A stretch of DNA of 42,446 bases, taken from NCBI GenBank assembly GCA_015069485.1, contig SVIM01000015.1:1-42446 (forward strand). The letters run 5' to 3'. How positions within the stretch are numbered: the first letter of the stretch is position 1; every line of letters starts with the position of its first letter. The notes beneath the pieces are model-generated. The model did not search any database and had not been told where the DNA came from. It worked only from the letters and a program-made list of their open reading frames with translations. The position numbers and the translations under genes are program-made. This document shows positions 24,195 through 33,974 of this stretch, one piece after another. Source of the DNA: Clostridiales bacterium. GTDB lineage: Bacteria; Bacillota; Clostridia; Christensenellales; Borkfalkiaceae.

Positions 24195-25385
24195 ATGATT
24201 AATCAAAAGAATATGCAGCTTGGCAAGGTTCGTTCGGTAATTCGCGAGCTTTTTGAATACGGCAAAAAAAGAAAAGCGGAAATCGGGGAAGAAAAGGTTT
24301 ACGACTTTTCGTTAGGCAACCCCAGCGTTCCCGCTCCCAAGGAAGTAAACGAAGCCTTGGTTGAGTTAATACAAAACTCTAACCCCGTCTTTTTGCACGG
24401 CTATACCTCCGCTCAAGGCGACGCTTCCGTTAGGGGCGCAATTTCTGACTATATAAATTTGCGCTTTGCAACAAGCCTTTGCGCCGACAATATTTATTTA
24501 ACCTGTGGCGCTGCGGCATCCCTTACCATAACCTTAAACGCGCTTTTAAACGAAGGCGACGAGGTTATTACCTTTGCGCCCTTTTTCCCTGAATATAAGG
24601 TTTTTGTAGAGCACGCAGGCGGAAAGCTTATCGCCGTGCAGGGGGAAGAGGCAACCTTCCAAATAGATCTTCAAAAATTGCAAAACGCTATAACCGCAAA
24701 AACTAAAGCGGTAATTATAAACTCCCCCAACAATCCCTCGGGCGTCGTTTATAGCGAAAAAACTATAAAAAATCTTTGCCAAGCCTTAAACGACTACGCT
24801 AAAAAATTCAACACCGAAATTTACTTAATTTCCGACGAGCCCTACCGTGAGCTCGTATTCGATAAAAACGTAAAAGTTCCCTATGTTATGAATTATTATA
24901 AAAACAGCGTAGTTTGCTATTCCTATTCAAAGGCTCTTTCTCTCCCCGGCGAAAGAATAGGCTATATTGCAGTTAATAATCAAATGCAAAACTGGCAGGA
25001 TGTTTACGCTGCAATTTGTGGCGCTGGCAGGGCGTTGGGCTACGTTTGCGCCCCCAACCTTTTTCAACAGTTAATAAAAAAGGTTATAGATAAAACTGCC
25101 GACGTTTCCATCTACAAAAACAATCGCGATATTTTAGTTTCTGCGCTTACTGAATACGGCTACACCGTCGTTAAGCCCGACGGGGCGTTTTACTTGTTCG
25201 TAAAGGCGCTTGAGGATGATGCTGACGCCTTCTGCGAAAGGGCAAAAAAGCACGAGCTTTTAATCGTTTCAGGCAACTCGTTCGGAACGCCCGGTTACGT
25301 TCGCATATCCTATTGCGTCGACACGGAAATGATAAAAAATTCCCTTCCCGCATTTAAGGCGCTAGCCGAATCCTACAAAGCTTAA
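24195..25385 (+). CDS. PLP-dependent aminotransferase, class I/II
   Basis: 396 residues. Cofactor-binding residues are visible: N180 in SPNNPSG, D214 in ISDEPYREL, the Schiff-base lysine K246 in SYSKALSLPGERIGY, and the C-terminal Arg in GYVRISYC. The N-terminal DFSLGNPSVPAP is typical of a Clostridial aspartate-aminotransferase-like group. The amino acid substrate cannot be read from sequence. It is monocistronic with its own promoter and a shared terminator with convergent argH. Confidence 0.9.
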   Translation: MINQKNMQLGKVRSVIRELFEYGKKRKAEIGEEKVYDFSLGNPSVPAPKEVNEALVELIQNSNPVFLHGYTSAQGDASVRGAISDYINLRFATSLCADNIYLTCGAAASLTITLNALLNEGDEVITFAPFFPEYKVFVEHAGGKLIAVQGEEATFQIDLQKLQNAITAKTKAVIINSPNNPSGVVYSEKTIKNLCQALNDYAKKFNTEIYLISDEPYRELVFDKNVKVPYVMNYYKNSVVCYSYSKALSLPGERIGYIAVNNQMQNWQDVYAAICGAGRALGYVCAPNLFQQLIKKVIDKTADVSIYKNNRDILVSALTEYGYTVVKPDGAFYLFVKALEDDADAFCERAKKHELLIVSGNSFGTPGYVRISYCVDTEMIKNSLPAFKALAESYKA

Positions 25386-25401
25386 TTTTAAACTATAATA
25401 C

Positions 25402-25431
25402 AAATGGGTGGCATATATGTGCCACCCATTT
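25402..25431. terminator. Bidirectional terminator between the aminotransferase and argH
   Basis: AAATGGGTGGCA (25402-25413) and TGCCACCCATTT (25420-25431) are perfect reverse complements around TATATG. The flanking A/T tracts suit both strands, and it serves two convergent genes. Confidence 0.88.
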
Positions 25432-25434
25432 AAC

Positions 25435-26814
25435 TTATTTAATATATTTTTTTAATCTCTTTTTAATTGATTTTACGTTTTGCTTTACCGAATACGAAGA
25501 AGCCCCGCCAAAGCTAACTCTTGCGTCTGCGCACGCTTTTGCTTTAACGATTTCTACTATGTCGTCGCCAAAAACCCCGTCAAAGCCCCTGTATTCTTCA
25601 GCGGTCATATTTTGCAAGGTACGGTTATTTTCAATGCACCATCTAACGATTTTGCCCGTAACCGAATGGGCTGTTCTAAAGGGTACGCCGTGCTTTGCCA
25701 TATAATCGGCAACGTCGGTTGCGCAAGCAAATTCGCTTTCGGCGGCAAGCGCCATTTTTTCCGTTTTTAAGGTAATCGAATCCATCATTTCCGCCATAAT
25801 GTTAAGGCAGTTTAAAATTTGTGTTTCGGCGTCGAAAAGACCTTCCTTATCCTCCTGCAAATCCTTGTTATAAGCAAGTGGAATGGCTTTAATCGTAGTT
25901 AAAATGGCAACCAAGTGCCCGTAAACTCTGCCCGTCTTTCCGCGCATTAATTCGGGGATATCGGGGTTCTTTTTCTGTGGCATTATCGAAGAGCCGGTTG
26001 AATACGCGTCGGCAATTTCAAAGTATCCAAATTCTTCAGTAGAATATAAAATTATGTCCTCGCAAAGCCTTGATAGGTGCGCGGCAATCATAGATGCGTT
26101 AAATAAATACTCCGCAACGAAATCCCTATCGGAAACGCCGTCTAACGAATTTTCGCAAGGGCGTAAAAATCCTAAAAGACTGCAGGTTATATTGCGATTA
26201 ATGGGGTATGAAGTGCCTGCAAGCGCGCCGCTGCCAAGTGGCATAACGTTCATCCTTTGCTTACTGCTTTCGCTTCTTTCCATATCGCGTAAAAACATTT
26301 CGGCGTAAGCGTTAAAAAAGTGTCCTGCGCACATGGGTTGGGCCTTTCTTAAATGAGTGTAGCCCGGCATAACGAATTTTAAATTGCTTTGCGCTTTATT
26401 AACCAAGACGGTTACAAGCGCGCCAAGGCTTTTAATAACGGCGTCGTAGCTTTCTCTTACGTAAAGCCTAAAATCCGTTGCAACCTGGTCGTTTCTGCTA
26501 CGCGCGGTATGTAATTTTTTACCCGCTTCGCCTATGCGCGAAACAAGCTCGTTTTCTACAAAGGAGTGTATGTCCTCAGCACCGCAAATTTCTAGCTTAC
26601 CGTTTTCGATATCGCTATAAATTGCTTCAAGTCCTGCAACTATTCGTTGCATTTCTTCTAATGCTATAATGTTGCACTCCGCAAGCATTTTTGCGTGCGC
26701 TATGCTTGCCGTAATATCAACGCGCCAAAGCTTTTTGTCAAAGGGAAGAGAATCGTTAAATAAATCGGCGTTTGCTGCGGTGGGTGCATCAAAACGTCCT
26801 TGCCATAGTTTCAT
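25435..26814 (-). CDS. argH: Argininosuccinate lyase
   Basis: 459 residues, normal length. It splits argininosuccinate into arginine and fumarate. Motifs: KLWQGRF at the start, HTARSRNDQVATD (102-114), PGYTHLRKAQP and the superfamily signature GSSIMPQKKNP (274-284) holding the catalytic Ser. No argG is nearby in the window. On the reverse strand AAAGG lies about 10 bases before the ATG. Confidence 0.97.
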   Translation of the reverse strand: MKLWQGRFDAPTAANADLFNDSLPFDKKLWRVDITASIAHAKMLAECNIIALEEMQRIVAGLEAIYSDIENGKLEICGAEDIHSFVENELVSRIGEAGKKLHTARSRNDQVATDFRLYVRESYDAVIKSLGALVTVLVNKAQSNLKFVMPGYTHLRKAQPMCAGHFFNAYAEMFLRDMERSESSKQRMNVMPLGSGALAGTSYPINRNITCSLLGFLRPCENSLDGVSDRDFVAEYLFNASMIAAHLSRLCEDIILYSTEEFGYFEIADAYSTGSSIMPQKKNPDIPELMRGKTGRVYGHLVAILTTIKAIPLAYNKDLQEDKEGLFDAETQILNCLNIMAEMMDSITLKTEKMALAAESEFACATDVADYMAKHGVPFRTAHSVTGKIVRWCIENNRTLQNMTAEEYRGFDGVFGDDIVEIVKAKACADARVSFGGASSYSVKQNVKSIKKRLKKYIK

Positions 26815-26833
26815 AAATTATACCTTTAATAAA

Positions 26834-26862
26834 TTGACTTTATTTTCAATTTCCTTTACAAT
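26834..26862 (+). promoter_or_regulatory. Promoter of ruvC
   Basis: TTGACT (26834-26839), 17 bases, TACAAT (26857-26862), in the divergent argH-ruvC spacer. Confidence 0.75.
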
Positions 26863-26923
26863 AATATATAGTGCTATTATAATAAAATTTTATTAATTAA
26901 TCAAGTCAAAAGGCGAACAAATA

Positions 26924-27421
26924 GTGATAATTTTAGGAATTGACCCCGGGCTTGCCACGATGGGCTACGGAATAGTTGAAAAACTTAATAACGGAAACAC
27001 CGTTCCCGTTGATTACGGCGTAGTGTTAACCCCCAAGGAAGAAAGCTTACCAGTTCGCCTTGCTATGCTTGAAGAGGGTATAAATAAAATTTTAAATAAA
27101 TATAAGCCCGACGAAATAGCCGTGGAAGAATTATTCTTTGCAAAAAATATAACTACGGGTATTCCCGTGGCGCACGCAAGGGGCGTAACTTTGCTCACCT
27201 GCATAAAGTATTGCGGAAAGCTTTACGAATATACTCCAATGCAAATAAAGCAGGCTTTAACGGGCTACGGCAGGGCAGATAAAATTCAAATGATGCACGT
27301 AGTAACATCCCTTTTGCATCTTCAAAAAATTCCCCGCCCGGATGACGCTGCCGACGCCTTGGCAGTCGCTCTTTGTCACGCTCACACTTCAAGGTTTGGC
27401 AAGCTGTTTGGAATAAAGTAA
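26924..27421 (+). CDS. ruvC: Holliday junction resolvase RuvC
   Basis: 165 residues from a GTG start. Acidic catalytic residues are visible at D7 (ILGIDPGLATMGYG), in VEELFFAKN and in the C-terminal PDDAADALAVALCH. It cleaves Holliday junctions with RuvAB. GTG is chosen because the next residues IILGIDPG are the universal N-terminus. ruvA follows after 92 bases that contain a 22-bp repeat. Confidence 0.96.
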   Translation: MIILGIDPGLATMGYGIVEKLNNGNTVPVDYGVVLTPKEESLPVRLAMLEEGINKILNKYKPDEIAVEELFFAKNITTGIPVAHARGVTLLTCIKYCGKLYEYTPMQIKQALTGYGRADKIQMMHVVTSLLHLQKIPRPDDAADALAVALCHAHTSRFGKLFGIK

Positions 27422-27482
27422 ACAAAGTGCTAAACAGTTAAAATAAGGGCAAAATATTGTATTTTTTGTAAAAAAACGGTAA

Positions 27483-27504
27483 ATTTGAACGATATTCAAT
27501 TATA
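27483..27504. promoter_or_regulatory. 22-bp repeat shared with the receiver gene leader, copy 2
   Basis: An exact copy of 1001-1022, ending 9 bases before the ruvA ATG. The TTGAA-N5-TTCAA core is an inverted repeat. The position just ahead of ruvAB suggests a repressor site or a leader element. A separate promoter for ruvA could not be fixed with confidence. Confidence 0.5.
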
Positions 27505-27513
27505 GGTTATTAA

Positions 27514-28107
27514 ATGATAGGTTATTTGAAAGGTAAAATTTTATCACTTGATATAGACGTTGCGTTAATAGAAGTAGGTGGGGTTGGATACGAAGTATTT
27601 ATTTCTGGCACGGCTTTTAGCGCGCTTTCGGGCAAAACGGAAGGCGAGGTTTACACTTATTTGCAGGTCAAGGAAGACGGCGTTGCGTTATTCGGTTTTT
27701 CTTCCGTTGCCGAAAAGCAAATGTTTTTAAAATTAACCTCCGTTTCGGGCGTTGGTCCTAAAATGGGCATAGGTATTTTATCGCAAATGGATTCAAACGC
27801 CTTGGCAACGGCGATTGCAACCTCCGACGTAAAGCGTTTAAGCGCAGTAAAGGGCTTGGGCAAAAAAACGGCAGAGCGTATTATTTTAGAGCTTCGCGAA
27901 AGCGTTCAAGCAATCTCCAAGGCAGAAATCAAGGCGGGCGAAGTGCCTAAAACCATCCACATTTCAGCTGGTGACGAGGACGCTATCGTCGCCCTTATGA
28001 CCTTAGGCTTTAACCGTAGCGAAAGTATCAAGGCGGTTAACAGGGCAAAGGAAGCAGGCGCAACCACGGTAGAAGATATAATTATGTTAGCCCTAAGGGG
28101 AATGTAA
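27514..28107 (+). CDS. ruvA: Holliday junction branch migration protein RuvA
   Basis: 197 residues. The N-terminal OB domain begins MIGYLKGKI. Helix-hairpin-helix motifs are in LTSVSGVGPKMGIGIL and LSAVKGLGKKTAERIILEL. The C-terminal UBA-like domain (DAIVALMTLGFNRSESIKAV) contacts RuvB. AGG at 27505-27507 is a weak ribosome site. Confidence 0.97.
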   Translation: MIGYLKGKILSLDIDVALIEVGGVGYEVFISGTAFSALSGKTEGEVYTYLQVKEDGVALFGFSSVAEKQMFLKLTSVSGVGPKMGIGILSQMDSNALATAIATSDVKRLSAVKGLGKKTAERIILELRESVQAISKAEIKAGEVPKTIHISAGDEDAIVALMTLGFNRSESIKAVNRAKEAGATTVEDIIMLALRGM

Positions 28108-28164
28108 GGCTTTAACCGCTTTAATTATAAGTTAAAAATAAAATACTTTTTTTAGGTAAAAAAT

Positions 28165-29232
28165 ATGTTTTTCGATGATGAAGAATACGGTGCGGACGAA
28201 AACAGATTAGTGCAAAGCACCAAGGGTGAATACGATTTTGAAGAAAACGTTTTGCGCCCCAAAAATATGGAAGGCTACGTCGGCCAAACCAAGGTAAAAG
28301 AAAATTTAAACGTGTATATGGCGGCGGCTAAAAAGCGTGGCGAAGCGTTAGAGCACGTCTTGTTATACGGCGCTCCCGGTTTAGGCAAAACCACGCTGGC
28401 TCATATAATTTCTGCCGAAATGGGCGGTCAGCTTAAAATTACAAGCGCCCCTGCAATAGAAAGGAGTGGCGATTTGGCTGCTATCCTTACCAACCTAAAC
28501 GACGGCGACGTTTTGTTTATCGACGAAATTCACCGTCTTAATCATAGCGTGGAAGAAATTTTATATTCTGCTATGGAGGACTATGCGTTAGATATAATCG
28601 TAGGTAAGGGCCCTTCTGCAAGAAATATTCGCTTTACGCTTAAAAGGTTTACTTTAATAGGCGCAACCACAAAGGCAGGTATGATTGCCAACCCCTTGCG
28701 CGATAGGTTTGGAATTATTTGCCGTTTAGAGCTTTACACTCCGGACGAGCTTAAGGAAATAGTTACCAGAAGCGCAAAGACCTTAGGCATAGCTATTGCC
28801 GACGAGGCTGCGGCGGAAATAGCCAAGCGTTCCCGCGGGACGCCCCGTATTGCCAACCGCCTTTTAAAGCGAGTTAGGGACTTTTCTACCGTTAGCGGAA
28901 ACAGCCAAGTTACCTTAAAGGACGCGCAATATGCCTTAACGAGAATGGAAATCGACGCTTTAGGGTTAGACGAAATTGACCGTGCTCTTTTAAGGGCAAT
29001 GATAGAAAAATTCGACGGCAGACCGGTAGGACTTGAAACGCTTGCCGCAACCATAAACGAGGATGCAGGAACTATTGAAGACGTTTACGAGCCTTACCTT
29101 TTACAATTAGGCTTTATTGCAAGAACGCCAAGAGGCCGTATGATTATGCGTGGCGGTTACGAGCATTTAGGATATAAAATGACGGAAAAGCAGGCTAAGC
29201 AGGTTAGCCTTTTCGATAATAACGATGACTGA
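28165..29232 (+). CDS. ruvB: Holliday junction DNA helicase RuvB
   Basis: 355 residues. Walker [11 protein letters not shown], Walker [10 protein letters not shown], sensor 1 IGATTKAG, an Arg-finger region and the C-terminal winged helix ([16 protein letters not shown]) are all present. It is the motor of the RuvAB branch-migration complex. The last 8 bases overlap queA. Confidence 0.97.
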   Translation: MFFDDEEYGADENRLVQSTKGEYDFEENVLRPKNMEGYVGQTKVKENLNVYMAAAKKRGEALEHVLLYGAPGLGKTTLAHIISAEMGGQLKITSAPAIERSGDLAAILTNLNDGDVLFIDEIHRLNHSVEEILYSAMEDYALDIIVGKGPSARNIRFTLKRFTLIGATTKAGMIANPLRDRFGIICRLELYTPDELKEIVTRSAKTLGIAIADEAAAEIAKRSRGTPRIANRLLKRVRDFSTVSGNSQVTLKDAQYALTRMEIDALGLDEIDRALLRAMIEKFDGRPVGLETLAATINEDAGTIEDVYEPYLLQLGFIARTPRGRMIMRGGYEHLGYKMTEKQAKQVSLFDNNDD

Positions 29233-30259
29233 TATACAATATAAAAAAAGCGATTTTTACTACTTTTTACCCGAAGAACAAATAGCCCAAACGCCTGCAA
29301 CGCCAAGGGATAGCTCTCGCCTTTTAGTTTACGATAGAAAGCAAGATAAAACGGAGCATAAAATTTTTAGGGACGTAGAGGAATATTTAAATAAGGGCGA
29401 CCTTTTAGTGGTAAACGACACCAAGGTTCTCCCCGCCCGTCTATTTGCAAAAACCGAGCACGGCGGCGCGGTAGAGGTGCTTTTGCTAAAGCGCTTGGAA
29501 AAGGACAGATGGGAGGTTTTAGTAAAGCCCGGCAAAAAGTGTAAAATAGGCGTTAAACTCAATATATCCCCCACCCTTTCGCTAATTGTAGAGGGAATAA
29601 CCGATAGTGGCGAGCGCATAGTAAGGTTTATTTACGACGGCGTTTTCGAAGAGATTTTAGATGAAGTCGGCTCTATGCCCTTGCCCCCTTATATCAAGGA
29701 AAAGCTACACGATAAAAACCGTTATCAAACGGTGTACGCCAAGCACGAGGGCTCTGCCGCAGCGCCCACCGCAGGGCTACATTTCACGCCCGAGCTTTTG
29801 CAAAGATTGCAAGATAAAGGCGTGGAAATTGTAAAGGTAACCTTAAGCGTTGGCTTGGGAACCTTCCGTCCCGTAAAGGAAGATATAATCACCAATCACA
29901 AAATGCACTCTGAATACTACTCTGTTTCAAAGGAAGCGGCGCTTGCCATAAATAAGGCGAAAGCGGAAGGGAGAAGAGTAATTGCCGTCGGCACTACCTC
30001 CGTTCGTACGCTAGAAAGTGCCGCCGACGAAAACGGCCTTTTAACCGAGTGCTCGGGCGATACGCAAATTTTCATTTATCCACCCTATAAATTTAAATGC
30101 GTTGACGCTTTAATAACGAACTTCCATCTCCCCGAAAGCACTTTGGTAATGCTAGTTGCCGCCTTAACGGGAAGGGAAAAAATATTAGACTTATACAATA
30201 CTGCCGTTGCGGAAAAATACCGTTTCTTTTCCTTCGGCGACGCAATGTTAATTTTATAA
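29225..30259 (+). CDS. queA: S-adenosylmethionine:tRNA ribosyltransferase-isomerase
   Basis: 344 residues. Motifs: [62 protein letters not shown], and the end [12 protein letters not shown]. It transfers and isomerises the ribose of SAM onto preQ1 in tRNA to give epoxyqueuosine. It overlaps ruvB and precedes tgt, the classical queA-tgt pair. Confidence 0.96.
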   Translation: MTDIQYKKSDFYYFLPEEQIAQTPATPRDSSRLLVYDRKQDKTEHKIFRDVEEYLNKGDLLVVNDTKVLPARLFAKTEHGGAVEVLLLKRLEKDRWEVLVKPGKKCKIGVKLNISPTLSLIVEGITDSGERIVRFIYDGVFEEILDEVGSMPLPPYIKEKLHDKNRYQTVYAKHEGSAAAPTAGLHFTPELLQRLQDKGVEIVKVTLSVGLGTFRPVKEDIITNHKMHSEYYSVSKEAALAINKAKAEGRRVIAVGTTSVRTLESAADENGLLTECSGDTQIFIYPPYKFKCVDALITNFHLPESTLVMLVAALTGREKILDLYNTAVAEKYRFFSFGDAMLIL

Positions 30260-30347
30260 CGGCGCGCTTCGTGTTTGCATTTACCTATCGGCAGTAAAAC
30301 GCCGTTGGCGTTAAGTAGCAACCCACAGGCTTTTGCGCGCAAAAAGT

Positions 30348-30372
30348 AAACGGCAAAGCCGTCGTTTTTCTG
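30348..30372 (+). terminator. Weak terminator-like hairpin between queA and tgt
   Basis: AAACGGC and GCCGTcGTTT (30348-30367) form a stem with a 3-base loop and one bulge, then a short T tract. The same spacer also holds AACGCC-GTT-GGCGTT near 30298-30312. It may attenuate rather than fully separate tgt. Confidence 0.5.
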
Positions 30373-30404
30373 TCAAAGGGCAAATAAAATCAGGATTAAA
30401 CTAA

Positions 30405-31526
<1,122 letters not shown>

Positions 31527-31616
31527 ATAAAAAAACAATAATTAATAATTTAAATATAAATTTCGTTAAAAACCTGTTAAAAACAAGTGAAAGGTAATTA
31601 TTTTAAATAAAAACGC

Positions 31617-31645
31617 TTGCCAAAATCTGTAAAAAATATTATATT
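31617..31645 (+). promoter_or_regulatory. Promoter of yajC
   Basis: TTGCCA (31617-31622), 17 bases, TATATT (31640-31645). Confidence 0.7.
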
Positions 31646-31678
31646 AATTAAGTAAAAAATATTTTGGAGAAAATAATT

Positions 31679-32095
31679 ATGTTATTTAATTTATTAACTG
31701 ACACCAATACTGGAACTGAACAAGCAGCTGGCGGAGATTGGGTTACTTGGGTAATTTTAATCGCAATGATCGCTTTATTCGTCGTTTATTTCGTGTTCTC
31801 TTCCCGTAGCAACAAAAAGAAGCAAGAAGAAGCAATGCAAATTATCAACGCAGTAAAGCCCGGCAACAAAGTTAAAACTATCGGCGGTATTTGTGGTATC
31901 GTAGTGGAAGTTGACAACGAAGAAAACACCTTTGTTTTAGAAACTGGTAGCGAAGCTTCCGGTAAAAGCTATATGAAGTTCGATAAGCAAGCAATTTATC
32001 AAACGGACGCCGTAGCAGAAACTAAAGAATCTTCCGCAGACCAAATCGAAGAAGAAGTTGAAGAAGCAGCTGAAGAAACTGAAGATAAAGAATAA
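31679..32095 (+). CDS. yajC: Preprotein translocase subunit YajC
   Basis: 138 residues. One membrane segment, WVIWVILIAMIALFVVYFVF-like (about 19-38), is followed by SNKKKQEEAMQIINAVKPGNKVKTIGG, the YajC core, and an acidic Glu-rich tail. It is an accessory subunit of the SecDF-YajC complex. I choose ATG 31679 because GGAG at 31666-31669 is its ribosome site; an upstream TTG at 31664 overlaps that site. The partner genes secD and secF lie about 5.5 kb downstream, beyond an accessory island. Confidence 0.93.
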   Translation: MLFNLLTDTNTGTEQAAGGDWVTWVILIAMIALFVVYFVFSSRSNKKKQEEAMQIINAVKPGNKVKTIGGICGIVVEVDNEENTFVLETGSEASGKSYMKFDKQAIYQTDAVAETKESSADQIEEEVEEAAEETEDKE

Positions 32096-32106
32096 TCAAC
32101 AAATTT

Positions 32107-32143
32107 AAAAAGCCGTGGCAAAAAATGTGCCACGGCTTTTTTT
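32107..32143 (+). terminator. Terminator after yajC
   Basis: AAAGCCGTGGCA pairs with TGCCACGGCTTT, followed by a run of T. Confidence 0.93.
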
Positions 32144-32145
32144 AC

Positions 32146-32180
32146 GGCGGTTTTGCAAAAATTGCAAAACCGCCACTTTT
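32146..32180 (+). terminator. Second tandem terminator-like hairpin after yajC
   Basis: GGCGGTTTTGCAA (32146-32158) and TTGCAAAACCGCC (32162-32174) are perfect complements with a 3-base loop, followed by ACTTTTATT. Two hairpins in a row insulate yajC from the lipoprotein island. Confidence 0.75.
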
Positions 32181-32234
32181 ATTAATTAACAATTAATAAG
32201 TTACCGAATATAACAAAAATTTTTAAAATGACTA

Positions 32235-32263
32235 TTGACTAAATAAACTTTCTATAATATAAT
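32235..32263 (+). promoter_or_regulatory. Promoter of lipoprotein 1
   Basis: TTGACT (32235-32240), 17 bases, TATAAT (32258-32263). The block from CTATTGAC to the AATAAAA tract closely matches the promoter at 33077-33105, which points to duplication. Confidence 0.85.
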
Positions 32264-32281
32264 AAAAAAAGGAGAAAAATT

Positions 32282-32872
32282 ATGAAAATTTTTACAAAAA
32301 TTTTAACGGCGGTATTATCTTTGGCAATGCTTTTTAGTGTAGTCGGCTTTACCGCTTGCACAAACGGCGAATTGCAAGCAAAAATCGCTGAACTTGAAGC
32401 GCAAATTGCAACCCAACAAACTCAAATTGAACAACAACAAGAACAAATTAAAGCACTTGAGCAAGAAAACCAAGAATTAGAAGAGCAGATTAAAGTATTA
32501 GAACAAGAAAATCAAGCTTATGTTTTAAAAATTGCAGCTGGTAAAAAGGTTTATAATATTGAGGAGGAAATTTTTATTGATATTCTTCTTGAAAATCATA
32601 GCGGTAAGGATGTGGAAATTGCTTACTACATGCCTAATTTAGTAGTTCCGGAAAGTCTCACTGGCGAATTCCCTGCTATCGAACAATCCCCAGAAATGGC
32701 AAAAATTTTTTTTAAAAATGGTGATACCATTCATTTAACAGAGCGTGTAGAAGATTATTTTTCCGTTGGGCAACATGAATTAAATTATAGAGCGCTATTT
32801 TATATTTGCGGGGAAACGGAACCCGTTGTAGTTAATTCGAATTTAATCGAGTTTTCAGTTGTTGAATCATAA
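32282..32872 (+). CDS. Lipoprotein with coiled-coil stalk and beta-rich C-terminal domain (lipoprotein 1)
   Basis: 196 residues, function unknown. The signal peptide has lipobox FTAC (C26 lipidated). Residues about 29-84 are a Gln/Glu-rich heptad coiled coil (for example QQTQIEQQQEQIKALEQE). Residues about 85-196 look like a beta-sandwich domain (YNIEEEIFIDILLENHSGKD). The first 80 residues are nearly the same as those of the gene at 33204, but the C-terminal domains show no likeness. The coiled coil probably lifts the domain off the membrane. Its own promoter and an AAAGGAG ribosome site are present. Confidence 0.8.
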   Translation: MKIFTKILTAVLSLAMLFSVVGFTACTNGELQAKIAELEAQIATQQTQIEQQQEQIKALEQENQELEEQIKVLEQENQAYVLKIAAGKKVYNIEEEIFIDILLENHSGKDVEIAYYMPNLVVPESLTGEFPAIEQSPEMAKIFFKNGDTIHLTERVEDYFSVGQHELNYRALFYICGETEPVVVNSNLIEFSVVES

Positions 32873-32887
32873 AAAGAGGTGGATATT

Positions 32888-32974
32888 ATGAGTAAAAGCA
32901 TTTGGAACTGTGATAATTTATCAAGCATAACAATACCGGCAAGCGTTCGTAAAGTAGTTGCGTTGCAACCGTGA
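32888..32974 (+). pseudogene. Remnant of a BspA-like leucine-rich repeat gene
   Basis: A 28-codon frame starting at an ATG with AGAGGTGG upstream. The peptide segment SIWNCDNLSSITIPASV matches one BspA-type (LRR_5) repeat, normally found many times in large surface proteins. The frame stops in the first GTGAAGT word of a hairpin array. It is probably the ruined end of a larger gene, though a tiny expressed peptide is not excluded. Confidence 0.55.
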
Positions 32975-33046
32975 AGTAATTGCTTGCGCAACCGTGAAGT
33001 GTTTTTACAAGTGTAAAAACGATGCGGTCGTATCATTAAATTTCAC
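32957..33046. repeat. Hairpin array with CGTGAAGT words
   Basis: GCAACCGTGAAGT occurs at 32965-32977 and 32988-33000. Between and around the copies are small palindromes: GTTGC-GTT-GCAAC, TTGC-TTGC-GCAA and the perfect GTTTTTACA-AG-TGTAAAAAC (33001-33020). The right end carries ATTTCACCCC, a reverse-complement form of the word. This layout mirrors the array at 1-158, with a different word. Confidence 0.55.
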
Positions 33047-33076
33047 CCCACTATATAAAAAACACAAATTTGCCTA

Positions 33077-33105
33077 TTGACAAAATAAACTTTGTATAAT
33101 ATAAT
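33077..33105 (+). promoter_or_regulatory. Promoter of lipoprotein 2
   Basis: TTGACA (33077-33082), 17 bases, TATAAT (33100-33105), nearly identical in surrounding sequence to the promoter of lipoprotein 1. Confidence 0.85.
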
Positions 33106-33125
33106 AAAAATGTAAAAGTATCGTT

Positions 33126-33170
33126 TGTCATACCGAGCGTAGCCGTAGGGCGAAGTCGAGTGTATCTTAA
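33126..33170. repeat. Possible dispersed intergenic repeat in the leader of lipoprotein 2
   Basis: The segment TGTCATACCGAGCGTAGCC ... GAAGTCGAGTGTATCTTA resembles short repeats often seen scattered between genes in gut bacteria. The GC content is higher than that of the flanks. It lies between the promoter and the start codon, and lipoprotein 1 lacks it. Recognition is from memory only. Confidence 0.4.
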
Positions 33171-33203
33171 CAGCGCAAAAAAGTTCATTAAAGGGGTAAA
33201 ATT

Positions 33204-33938
33204 ATGAAAAAAAGATTTTTAACATTATTATTAAGCGCAACAATGCTTTTTAGCGCGGTTGGCTTTACTGCTTGCACAAACGGCGAATTGGAAGCAAAAA
33301 TTGCAGAATTACAAGCGCAAATTTCCACCCAACAAACACAAATCTTAGAACAACAAGAACAAATTAAAGCACTTGAGCAAGAAAAGCAAGAATTAGAAGA
33401 AGAAATAGAATATCTTCAGTCAAATATTAATGCAAAAACAGGTTTAGAAAACGGATTTAAGCCTTGTGATGGAGAGGATGAAACCCCTATCTTTTACTGT
33501 GCTTATAGGAGTGATAAGACAGAGTTTGATATTGATAATGTAACTTTAGATTTTTATTATGGTGGATATTATTATCAAGGCGCAGAATTTGAATTGGAAA
33601 ATGCACACGATTTTCCGTCATTTGAATTGTATTTTGAAGAAGATAATGGAAATAACTTCTTTGTAAAACGAGTCGAAGAAAACTTTGTTTCTGACAAATA
33701 CAGTTGTGAAGTTGTATATGATGAAAATTGGCACATTACTGAAATAAGATACAATCATTCAGAACAGATAACCATACCTTCAGAAGTGTTTACTAAAGAG
33801 AACGGACAAATATGGTTTGAAATTCATAGCGCAAACGCTAATGATATTGAGTCGGAAGTGAAATGTATAACGGGTATTAGCATTTTTTATCAAGTATCAA
33901 ATGGAAGGGTCATATTATCAAATCAAGAATTAAAATAG
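33204..33938 (+). CDS. Lipoprotein with coiled-coil stalk and unrelated C-terminal domain (lipoprotein 2)
   Basis: 244 residues, function unknown. Lipobox FTAC gives lipidated C24. Residues about 27-76 repeat the Gln/Glu coiled coil of lipoprotein 1 almost exactly. From about residue 80 the sequence is different: aromatic- and acid-rich, with LDFYYGGYYYQGAEFELEN and several beta-type stretches. It uses more AT-rich codons (GAT, AAT, TAT) than housekeeping genes here. It may share a transcript with the next two genes. Confidence 0.78.
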   Translation: MKKRFLTLLLSATMLFSAVGFTACTNGELEAKIAELQAQISTQQTQILEQQEQIKALEQEKQELEEEIEYLQSNINAKTGLENGFKPCDGEDETPIFYCAYRSDKTEFDIDNVTLDFYYGGYYYQGAEFELENAHDFPSFELYFEEDNGNNFFVKRVEENFVSDKYSCEVVYDENWHITEIRYNHSEQITIPSEVFTKENGQIWFEIHSANANDIESEVKCITGISIFYQVSNGRVILSNQELK

Positions 33939-33974
33939 GTAAAACCAAATTAAAAACTAAATAGGAGGTTAATT

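Noticed and set aside
31664-31678. TTG start for yajC
   Set aside because: The TTG overlaps the GGAG ribosome site that serves ATG 31679.
32957-33000. CRISPR-like direct repeat (GCAACCGTGAAGT twice)
   Set aside because: Only two copies of 13 bases, 23 bases apart, as part of a hairpin array.
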